Assembly (NCBI RefSeq): GCF_050947335.1
Contig: NW_027473327.1
Location: forward strand, 1,736,001-1,800,000
Source of the DNA: Megachile rotundata
Taxonomy: Eukaryota > Arthropoda > Insecta > Hymenoptera > Megachilidae
Length of the DNA: 64,000 nt
Reading direction: 5' to 3'
Both the position numbers and the translations under genes were made by a program. Positions 45,083-57,224 of the stretch are shown one piece after another. The first letter of the stretch is position 1; each line of letters starts with the position of its first letter. The notes below the pieces were generated by a model, which saw only the letters and a list, made by a program, of their open reading frames with translations, searched no databases and was not told the DNA's origin.

Positions 45083-48000
45083 TCTATGATTGTGATTGTA
45101 TGATTAGGATTGTGTGATTGTGATAGTATGATTGTGATTGTATGATTGTGATTGTATGATTGTGATTGTATGATTGTGATTGTATGATTGTGATTGTATG
45201 ATTGTGATTGTATGATTATGATTGTATGATTGTGATAGTATGATTGTGATTGTAGGATTGTGATTGCATGACTGTGATTGTATGATTGTGATTGTATGAT
45301 TGTGATTGTATGATTAGGATTGTATGATTGTGATAGTATGATTGTGATTGTATGATTGTGATTGTATGATTGTGATTGTATGATTGTGATTGTATGATTG
45401 TATTTTGGAGATTGTAATTGTATGATTGCGGTTGTATGATTGTGATTGTATGGTTGTGATTGTATGATTGTGATTGTATGATTGTAATTGTATGATTGTG
45501 ATTGTATGATTGTGGTTGTATGATTGTGATTGTATGATTGTATTTGGGAGATTGTGGTTGTATGATTGCGATTGTATGATTGTGATTGCATGATTGTGAT
45601 TGTATGATTGCGATTGTATGATTGTGCTTGTATGGTTGTGATTGTATGATTGTGATGGTATGATTGTGATTGTATGATTGTGATTGTATGATTGTGATAG
45701 TATGATTGTGATTGTATGATTGTGATTGTATGATTGTGATAGTATGATTGTGATTGTATGATTGTGATTGTATGATTGTGATTGTGTGATTGTGATTGTA
45801 TGATTGCATTTGGGAGATTGTATTTTGGAGATTGTAATTGTATGATTGCGATTGTATGATTGGGATTGTATGATTGTGATTGTATGATTGTGATTGTATG
45901 ATTGTGATTGTATGATTGTGATTGTATGATTGTGATTGTATGATTGTGATTGTATGATTGTGATTGTATGATTGTGATTGTATGATTGTGATTGTATGAT
46001 TGTGATTGTATGATTGTAATTGTATGATTATGATTGTCTGATTGTGATTGTATGATTGTGATGGTTTGATTGTGATTGTATGATTGCGATATTATGATTG
46101 TGATTGTATGATTGTGATTGTATGATAGCGATTGTATGATTATGATTGTATGATTGTGATTGTATGATTGTGATTGCATGATTTTGAATGTATGATTGTG
46201 ATTGTATGATTGTGATTGTATGATTGTGATTGTATGATTGTGATTGTATGATTGTGATTGTATGATTGTGATTGTATGATTGTGATTGTACGATTGTGAT
46301 TGTACGATTGTGATTGTACGATTGTGATTGTATGATTGTGATTGTATGATTGTGATTGTATGATTGTGATTGCGTGATTGTGATTGTATGATTGGGATTG
46401 TATGATTGTGATTGTATGATTGTGATTGTATTATTGTGATATTATGATTGTGATAGTATGACTGTGATTGTATGACTGTGATTGTATGATTGTGATTGTA
46501 TGATTGTGATTGTCTGATTGTGGTTGTATGATTGTGATTGTATGATTGTGATCCTATGATTGTGATTGTATGATTATGATTGTATGATTGTGATTGCATG
46601 ATTGTGATTGTATGATTGTGATAATATGATTGCGAATGTATGATTGGGATTGTATGTCTGTGATTGTATGATTGTGATTGTATGATTGTGATTGTATGAT
46701 TGTGATAGTATGATTGTGATTGTAAGATTGTGATTGTATGTCTGTGATTGTATGATTGCGATTGTATGATTGTGATTGTATGATTGTGATTGTATGATTG
46801 TGATTGTATGATTGTGATTGTATGATTGTGATTGTATGATTGTGATTGTATGATTGTGATTGTATGATTGTGATTGTATGATTGTGATTGTATGATTGTG
46901 ATTGTATGATTGTAATTGTATGATTATGATAGTATGATTGTGATTGTAAGATTGTGGATGTATGACTGTGATTGTATGATTGTGATTGTATGATTGTGAT
47001 TGTATGATTAGGATTGTATGATTGTGATAGTATGATTGTGATTGTATGATTGTGATTGTACGATTGTGATTGTACGATTGTGATTGTATGATTGTGATTG
47101 TATGATTATGATGGAACGATTGTGATTGCATGATTGTGATTGTATGATTGTGATTGCATGATTTTGAATGTATGATTGTGATTGTATGATTGTGATTGTA
47201 TGATTGTGATTGTATGATTGTGATTGTATGATTGTGATTGTATGATTGTGATTGTACGATTGTGATTGTACGATTGTGATTGTATGATTGTGATTGTATG
47301 ATTGTGATTGTATGATTGTGATTGCGTGATTGTGATTGTATTATTGGGATTGTATGATTGTGATTGTATGATTGTGATTGTATTATTGTGATATTATGAT
47401 TGTGATAGTATGACTGTGATTGTATGACTGTGATTGTATGATTGTGATTGTATGATTGTGATTGTCTGATTGTGGTTGTATGATTGTGATTGTATGATTG
47501 TGATCCTATGATTGTGATTGTATGATTATGATTGTATGATTGTGATTGCATGATTGTGATTGTATGATTGTGATAATATGATTGCGAATGTATGATTGGG
47601 ATTGTATGTCTGTGATTGTATGATTGTGATTGTATGATTGTGATTGTATGATTGTGATAGTATGATTGTGATTGTAAGATTGTGATTGTATGTCTGTGAT
47701 TGTATGATTGCGATTGTATGATTGTGATTGTATGATTGTGATTGTATGATTGTGATTGTATGATTGTGATTGTATGATTGTGATTGTATGATTGTGATTG
47801 TATGATTGTGATTGTATGCTTGTGATTGTATGATTGTGATTGTATGATTGTAATTGTATGATTATGATAGTATGATTGTGATTGTAAGATTGTGGTTGTA
47901 TGACTGTGATTGTATGATTGTGATTGTATGATTGTGATTGTATGATTAGGATTGTATGATTGTGATAGTATGATTGTGATTGTATGATTGTGATTGTATG

Positions 48001-51000
48001 ATTGTGATTGTGTGATTGTGATTGTATGATTGCATTTGGGAGATTGTATTTTGGAGATTGTAATTGTATGATTGCGATTGTATGATTGGGATTGTATGAT
48101 TGTGATTGTATGATTGTGATTGTATGATTGTGATTGTATGATTGTGATTGTATGATTGTGATTGTATGATTGTGATTGTATGATTGTGATTGTATGATTG
48201 TGATTGTATGATTGTGATTGTATGATTGTAATTGTATGATTATGATTGTCTGATTGTGATTGTATGATTGTGATGGTTTGATTGTGATTGTATGATTGCG
48301 ATATTATGATTGTGATTGTATGATTGTGATTGTATGATAGCGATTGTATGATTATGATTGTATGATTGTGATTGTATGATTGTGATTGCATGATTTTGAA
48401 TGTATGATTGTGATTGTATGATTGTGATTGTATGATTGTGATTGTATGATTGTGATTGTATGATTGTGATTGTATGATTGTGATTGTATGATTGTGATTG
48501 TATGATTGTGATTGTACGATTGTGATTGTACGATTGTGATTGTACGATTGTGATTGTATGATTGTGATTGTATGATTGTGATTGTATGATTGTGATTGCG
48601 TGATTGTGATTGTATGATTGGGATTGTATGATTGTGATTGTATGATTGTGATTGTATTATTGTGATATTATGATTGTGATAGTATGACTGTGATTGTATG
48701 ACTGTGATTGTATGATTGTGATTGTATGATTGTGATTGTCTGATTGTGGTTGTATGATTGTGATTGTATGATTGTGATCCTATGATTGTGATTGTATGAT
48801 TATGATTGTATGATTGTGATTGCATGATTGTGATTGTATGATTGTGATAATATGATTGCGAATGTATGATTGGGATTGTATGTCTGTGATTGTATGATTG
48901 TGATTGTATGATTGTGATTGTATGATTGCATTTGGGAGATTGTATTTTGGAGATTGTAATTGTATGATTGCGATTGTATGATTGGGATTGTATGATTGTG
49001 ATTGTATGATTGTGATTGTATGATTGTGATTTTATGATTGTGATTGTATGATTGTGATTGTATGATTGTGATTGTATGATTGTGATTGTATGATTGTGAT
49101 TGTATGATTGTGATTGTATGATTGTAATTGTATGATTATGATTGTCTGATTGTGATTGTATGATTGTGATGGTTTGATTGTGATTGTATGATTGCGATAT
49201 TATGATTGTGATTGTATGATTGTGATTGTATGATAGCGATTGTATGATTATGATTGTATGATTGTGATTGTATGATTGTGATTGCATGATTTTGAATGTA
49301 TGATTGTGATTGTATGATTGTGATTGTATGATTGTGATTGTATGATTGTGATTGTATGATTGTGATTGTATGATTGTGATTGTATGATTGTGATTGTACG
49401 ATTGTGATTGTACGATTGTGATTGTACGATTGTGATTGTATGATTGTGATTGTATGATTGTGATTGTATGATTGTGATTGCGTGATTGTGATTGTATGAT
49501 TGGGATTGTATGATTGTGATTGTATGATTGTGATTGTATTATTGTGATATTATGATTGTGATAGTATGACTGTGATTGTATGACTGTGATTGTATGATTG
49601 TGATTGTATGATTGTGATTGTCTGATTGTGGTTGTATGATTGTGATTGTATGATTGTGATCCTATGATTGTGATTGTATGATTATGATTGTATGATTGTG
49701 ATTGCATGATTGTGATTGTATGATTGTGATAATATGATTGCGAATGTATGATTGGGATTGTATGTCTGTGATTGTATGATTGTGATTGTATGATTGTGAT
49801 TGTATGATTGTGATAGTATGATTGTGATTGTAAGATTGTGATTGTATGTCTGTGATTGTATGATTGCGATTGTATGATTGTGATTGTATGATTGTGATTG
49901 TATGATTGTGATTGTATGATTGTGATTGTATGATTGTGATTGTATGATTGTGATTGTATGATTGTGATTGTATGCTTGTGATTGTATGATTGTGATTGTA
50001 TGATTGTAATTGTATGATTATGATAGTATGATTGTGATTGTAAGATTGTGGTTGTATGACTGTGATTGTATGATTGTGATTGTATGATTGTGATTGTATG
50101 ATTAGGATTGTATGATTGTGATAGTATGATTGTGATTGTATGATTGTGATTGTATGATTGTGATTGTGTGATTGTGATTGTATGATTGCATTTGGGAGAT
50201 TGTATTTTGGAGATTGTAATTGTATGATTGCGATTGTATGATTGGGATTGTATGATTGTGATTGTATGATTGTGATTGTATGATTGTGATTGTATGATTG
50301 TGATTGTATGATTGTGATTGTATGATTGTGATTGTATGATTGTGATTGTATGATTGTGATTGTATGATTGTGATTGTATGATTGTAATTGTATGATTATG
50401 ATTGTCTGATTGTGATTGTATGATTGTGATGGTTTGATTGTGATTGTATGATTGCGATATTATGATTGTGATTGTATGATTGTGATTGTATGATAGCGAT
50501 TGTATGATTATGATTGTATGATTGTGATTGTATGATTGTGATTGCATGATTTTGAATGTATGATTGTGATTGTATGATTGTGATTGTATGATTGTGATTG
50601 TATGATTGTGATTGTATGATTGTGATTGTATGATTGTGATTGTATGATTGTGATTGTATGATTGTGATTGTACGATTGTGATTGTACGATTGTGATTGTA
50701 CGATTGTGATTGTATGATTGTGATTGTATGATTGTGATTGTATGATTGTGATTGCGTGATTGTGATTGTATGATTGGGATTGTATGATTGTGATTGTATG
50801 ATTGTGATTGTATTATTGTGATATTATGATTGTGATAGTATGACTGTGATTGTATGACTGTGATTGTATGATTGTGATTGTATGATTGTGATTGTCTGAT
50901 TGTGGTTGTATGATTGTGATTGTATGATTGTGATCCTATGATTGTGATTGTATGATTATGATTGTATGATTGTGATTGCATGATTGTGATTGTATGATTG

Positions 51001-54000
51001 TGATAATATGATTGCGAATGTATGATTGGGATTGTATGTCTGTGATTGTATGATTGTGATTGTATGATTGTGATTGTATGATTGCATTTGGGAAATTGTA
51101 TTTTGGAGATTGTAATTGTATGATTGCGATTGTATGATTGGGATTGTATGATTGTGATTGTATGATTGTGATTGTATGATTGTGATTTTATGATTGTGAT
51201 TGTATGATTGTGATTGTATGATTGTGATTGTATGATTGTGATTGTATGATTGTGATTGTATGATTGTGATTGTATGATTGTGATTGCATGATTTTGAATG
51301 TATGATTGTGATTGTATGATTGTGATTGTATGATTGTGATTGTATGATTGTGATTGTATGATTGTGATTGTATGATTGTGATTGTACGATTGTGATTGTA
51401 CGATTGTGATTGTATGATTGTGATTGTATGATTGTGATTGTATGATTGTGATTGCGTGATTGTGATTGTATTATTGGGATTGTATGATTGTGATTGTATG
51501 ATTGTGATTGTATTATTGTGATATTATGATTGTGATAGTATGACTGTGATTGTATGACTGTGATTGTATGATTGTGATTGTATGATTGTGATTGTCTGAT
51601 TGTGGTTGTATGATTGTGATTGTATGATTGTGATCCTATGATTGTGATTGTATGATTATGATTGTATGATTGTGATTGCATGATTGTGATTGTATGATTG
51701 TGATAATATGATTGCGAATGTATGATTGGGATTGTATGTCTGTGATTGTATGATTGTGATTGTATGATTGTGATTGTATGATTGTGATAGTATGATTGTG
51801 ATTGTAAGATTGTGATTGTATGTCTGTGATTGTATGATTGCGATTGTATGATTGTGATTGTATGATTGTGATTGTATGATTGTGATTGTATGATTGTGAT
51901 TGTATGATTGTGATTGTATGATTGTGATTGTATGATTGTGATTGTATGCTTGTGATTGTATGATTGTGATTGTATGATTGTAATTGTATGATTATGATAG
52001 TATGATTGTGATTGTAAGATTGTGGTTGTATGACTGTGATTGTATGATTGTGATTGTATGATTGTGATTGTATGATTAGGATTGTATGATTGTGATAGTA
52101 TGATTGTGATTGTATGATTGTGATTGTATGATTGTGATTGTGTGATTGTGATTGTATGATTGCATTTGGGAGATTGTATTTTGGAGATTGTAATTGTATG
52201 ATTGCGATTGTATGATTGGGATTGTATGATTGTGATTGTATGATTGTGATTGTATGATTGTGATTGTATGATTGTGATTGTATGATTGTGATTGTATGAT
52301 TGTGATTGTATGATTGTGATTGTATGATTGTGATTGTATGATTGTGATTGTATGATTGTAATTGTATGATTATGATTGTCTGATTGTGATTGTATGATTG
52401 TGATGGTTTGATTGTGATTGTATGATTGCGATATTATGATTGTGATTGTATGATTGTGATTGTATGATAGCGATTGTATGATTATGATTGTATGATTGTG
52501 ATTGTATGATTGTGATTGCATGATTTTGAATGTATGATTGTGATTGTATGATTGTGATTGTATGATTGTGATTGTATGATTGTGATTGTATGATTGTGAT
52601 TGTATGATTGTGATTGTATGATTGTGATTGTATGATTGTGATTGTATGATTGTGATTGTATGATTGTGATTGTATGATTGTGATTGTATGATTGTAATTG
52701 TATGATTATGATAGTATGATTGTGATTGTAAGATTGTGGATGTATGACTGTGATTGTATGATTGTGATTGTATGATTGTGATTGTATGATTAGGATTGTA
52801 TGATTGTGATAGTATGATTGTGATTGTATGATTGTGATTGTATGATTGTGATTGTGTGATTGTGATTGTATGATTGCATTTGGGAGATTGTATTTTGGAG
52901 ATTGTAATTGTATGATTGCGATTGTATGATTGGGATTGTATGATTGTGATTGTATGATTGTGATTGTATGATTGTGATTGTATGATTGTGATTGTATGAT
53001 TGTGATTGTATGATTGTGATTGTATGATTGTGATTGTATGATTGTAATTGTATGATTATGATTGTCTGATTGTGATTGTATGATTGTGATGGTTTGATTG
53101 TGATTGTATGATTGCGATATTATGATTGTGATTGTATGATTGTGATTGAATGATAGCGATTGAATGATTATGATTGTATGATTGTGATTGTATGATTATG
53201 ACTGTATGGTTGTGATTGTATGATTGTGATGGTATGATTGTGATTGTATGATTGTGATTGTATGATTGTGATAGTATGATTGTGATTGTATGATTGTGAT
53301 TGCGTGATTGTGATTGTAAGATTGCAATTGTATGATTGTGATTGTATAATTGTGATTGTATGATTGTGATAGTATGATTGTGATTGTATGATTGCGATTG
53401 CGTGATTGTGATTGTATGATTGTGATTGTATGATTGTGATTGTATGATTGTGATTGTATGATTGTGATATTATGATTGTGATAGTATGACTGTGATTGTA
53501 TGACTGTGATTGTATGATTGTGATTGTATGATTGTGATTGTCTGATTGTGGTTGTATGATTGTGATTGTATGATTGTGATCGTATGATTGTGATTGTATG
53601 ATTATGATTGTATGATTGTGATTGCATGATTGTGATTGTATGATTGTGATAATATGATTGCGAATATATGATTGTGATTGTATGTCTGTGATTGTATGAT
53701 TGTGATTGTAAGATTGTGATTGTATGTCTGTGATTGTATGATTGTGATTGTATGATTGTGATTGTATGATTGTGATTGTATGATTGTGATTGTATGATTG
53801 TGATTGTATGATTGTGATTGTATGATTGTGATTGTATGATTGCATTTGGGAGATTGTATTTTGGAGATTGTAATTGTATGATTGCGATTGTGTGATTGTG
53901 ATTGTATGATTGTGATTGTATGATTGTGATTGTATGATCGTGATTGTATGATTGTGACTGTATGATTGTGATTGTATGATTGTGATAGTATGATTGTGAT

Positions 54001-55460
54001 TGTATGATTGTGATTGTATGGCTGTGATTGTATGATTGTGGTTGTGCGATTGTGATTGTACGATTGTGATTGTGCGATTGTGACTGTATGATTGTTATTG
54101 TATGATTATGATGGAATGATTGTGATTGCATGATTGTGATTGTATGATTGTGATTGCATGATTTTGAATGTATGATTGTGATTGTAAGATTGTGATTGTA
54201 TGACTGTGATTGTGTGATTGTGATTGTATGATTGTGATTGTATGATTATGATTGTATGATTGTGATTGTATGATTGTATTTGGGAGATTGTATTTTGGAG
54301 ATTGTAATTGTATCATTGCGATTGCATGATTGTGATTATATGATTGTGATTGTATGACTGTGATTGTATGATTGTGATTGTGCGATTGTGATTGTACGAT
54401 TGTGATTGTACGATTGTGATTGTATGATTGTGATTGTATGATTATGATTGTATGATTGCGATAGTATGATTGTGATTGTAAGATTGTGGTTGAATGTCTG
54501 TGATTGTATGATTGTGATTGTATGATTGTGATTGTATGATTAGGATTGTATGATTGTGATAGTATGATTGCGATTGTATGATTGTGATTGTATGATTGTG
54601 ATTGTATGATTGTAATTGTATGATTATGATTGTATGATTGTGATTGTATGATTGTGATGGTTTGATTGTGATTGTATGATTGCGATATTATGATTGTGAT
54701 TGTATAATTGTGATAGCATGATTGCGAATGTATGATTGTGATTGTATGTCTGTGATTGTATGATTGTGATTGTATGATTGTGATTGTATGATCGTGATTG
54801 CATGATTGTGATAGTATGATTGTGATTGTGTGATTGTGATTGTATGATTGTGATTGTATGATTGTGATTGTATGATTGTGATTGTATGATTCTGATTGTA
54901 TGATTGTAATTGTATGATTATGATTGTATGATTGTGATTGTATGATTGTGATGGTTTGATTGTGATTGTATGATTGCGATATTATGATTGTGATTGTATG
55001 ATTGTGATTGTATGATAGCGATTGTATGATTGTGATTGTATGATTATGATTGTATGACTGTGATTATATGATTATGATTGTATGGTTGTGATTGAATGAT
55101 TGTGACGGTATGATTGCGATTGTATGATTGCGATAGTATGATTGTGATTGTATGATTGTGATTGTATGATTGTCATTGTCTGATTATGATTGTATGATTG
55201 TGATTGCATGATTGTGATTGTATGATTGTGATAGTATGATTGTGATTGTATGATTGTGATTGTATGATTGTGATAGTATGATTGTGATTGTATGATTGTG
55301 ATTGCGTGATTGTGATTGTATGATTGCGATTGTATGATTGTGATTGTATGATTGTGATTGTGTGATTGTGATATTATGATTGTGATAGTATGACTGTGAT
55401 TGTATGACTGTGATTGTATGATTGTGATTGTATGATTGTGATTGTATGATTGTGATTGTA
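45083..55460. repeat. Large HOR copy C
   Basis: Cassette ladder 45801, 48027, 48923, 50183, 51079, 52157, 52871, 53837, 54271. The left edge is a junction: sequence up to about 45.08 kb follows the 29.9-30.0 kb family, then switches to the 35.70 kb family. From about 46.26 kb onward the copy repeats as copy D at 9,212 bp (GATCCTATG at 46554/55766 and TACG run at 46289/55501). A one-unit loss between 46913 and the matching 56111 changes the offset to 9,198. A private substitution, GGGAAATTG in the 51079 cassette, is absent from D (60277). Near the right end, 54.9-55.44 kb follows copy B (GACGG unit at 43231/55103, offset 11,872). Confidence 0.89.
48027..52870. repeat. Nested sub-repeats inside copy C (896 + 1,260 bp)
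   Basis: Cassette spacings are 896, 1,260, 896, 1,078 and 714 bp. The 896 + 1,260 pair makes a 2,156-bp (154-unit) sub-HOR: the TGATTATG unit with its neighbours recurs at 48352, 49248 and 50508, and cassettes 48027/50183 and 48923/51079 are both 2,156 bp apart. Copies A and B have a single 882-896 bp step followed by 1,176-1,288 bp, so the extra sub-repeats in C are an expansion relative to A and B. Confidence 0.87.
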
Positions 55461-55505
55461 TGATTGTGATTGTATGATTGTGATTGTATGATTGTGATTG
55501 TACGA
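55440..55505. repeat. Junction between HOR copies C and D
   Basis: Left of this point the sequence follows the copy-B family around 43.2-43.56 kb at an offset of 11,872 bp. Right of it, the sequence follows copy C from about 46.26 kb at 9,212 bp. The exact crossover lies within a run of consensus units from about 55.42 to 55.50 kb and cannot be placed more finely. The 14-bp register is kept across it. The two offsets differ by 2,660 bp (190 units), the length of satellite skipped relative to copy B. This is what an in-register unequal crossover between neighbouring HOR copies would leave. Confidence 0.78.
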
Positions 55506-55542
55506 TTGTGATTGTACGATTGTGATTGTACGATTGTGATTG
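55501..55542 (+). repeat. TACG triplet: three consecutive CpG-bearing units (example)
   Basis: Three successive units start with C instead of T, giving TACG at each unit boundary and a CpG every 14 bp. The same triplet (sometimes two or four units) recurs with the HOR, for example at 36895, 46289 and near 2660, 3350, 13890, 15600, 23. 0-24.0, 39.1, 50.7 and 59.9 kb. The consensus has no CpG, so these and the TGATTGCG units are the main potential CpG methylation sites of the array. Whether C is ancestral (consensus TG formed by deamination) or newly mutated cannot be told from this window. Confidence 0.8.
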
Positions 55543-57224
55543 TATGATTGTGATTGTATGATTGTGATTGTATGATTGTGATTGCGTGATTGTGATTGTA
55601 TGATTGGGATTGTATGATTGTGATTGTATGATTGTGATTGTATTATTGTGATATTATGATTGTGATAGTATGACTGTGATTGTATGACTGTGATTGTATG
55701 ATTGTGATTGTATGATTGTGATTGTCTGATTGTGGTTGTATGATTGTGATTGTATGATTGTGATCCTATGATTGTGATTGTATGATTATGATTGTATGAT
55801 TGTGATTGCATGATTGTGATTGTATGATTGTGATAATATGATTGCGAATGTATGATTGGGATTGTATGTCTGTGATTGTATGATTGTGATTGTATGATTG
55901 TGATTGTATGATTGTGATAGTATGATTGTGATTGTAAGATTGTGATTGTATGTCTGTGATTGTATGATTGCGATTGTATGATTGTGATTGTATGATTGTG
56001 ATTGTATGATTGTGATTGTATGATTGTGATTGTATGATTGTGATTGTATGATTGTGATTGTATGATTGTGATTGTATGATTGTGATTGTATGATTGTGAT
56101 TGTATGATTGTAATTGTATGATTATGATAGTATGATTGTGATTGTAAGATTGTGGATGTATGACTGTGATTGTATGATTGTGATTGTATGATTGTGATTG
56201 TATGATTAGGATTGTATGATTGTGATAGTATGATTGTGATTGTATGATTGTGATTGTACGATTGTGATTGTACGATTGTGATTGTATGATTGTGATTGTA
56301 TGATTATGATGGAACGATTGTGATTGCATGATTGTGATTGTATGATTGTGATTGCATGATTTTGAATGTATGATTGTGATTGTATGATTGTGATTGTATG
56401 ATTGTGATTGTATGATTGTGATTGTATGATTGTGATTGTATGATTGTGATTGTACGATTGTGATTGTACGATTGTGATTGTATGATTGTGATTGTATGAT
56501 TGTGATTGTATGATTGTGATTGCGTGATTGTGATTGTATTATTGGGATTGTATGATTGTGATTGTATGATTGTGATTGTATTATTGTGATATTATGATTG
56601 TGATAGTATGACTGTGATTGTATGACTGTGATTGTATGATTGTGATTGTATGATTGTGATTGTCTGATTGTGGTTGTATGATTGTGATTGTATGATTGTG
56701 ATCCTATGATTGTGATTGTATGATTATGATTGTATGATTGTGATTGCATGATTGTGATTGTATGATTGTGATAATATGATTGCGAATGTATGATTGGGAT
56801 TGTATGTCTGTGATTGTATGATTGTGATTGTATGATTGTGATTGTATGATTGTGATAGTATGATTGTGATTGTAAGATTGTGATTGTATGTCTGTGATTG
56901 TATGATTGCGATTGTATGATTGTGATTGTATGATTGTGATTGTATGATTGTGATTGTATGATTGTGATTGTATGATTGTGATTGTATGATTGTGATTGTA
57001 TGATTGTGATTGTATGCTTGTGATTGTATGATTGTGATTGTATGATTGTAATTGTATGATTATGATAGTATGATTGTGATTGTAAGATTGTGGTTGTATG
57101 ACTGTGATTGTATGATTGTGATTGTATGATTGTGATTGTATGATTAGGATTGTATGATTGTGATAGTATGATTGTGATTGTATGATTGTGATTGTATGAT
57201 TGTGATTGTGTGATTGTGATTGTA

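Noticed and set aside
55501..55542. TACG triplets as a CpG island
   Set aside because: The CpG spacing of 14 bp in about 30% GC sequence is far below CpG-island density.
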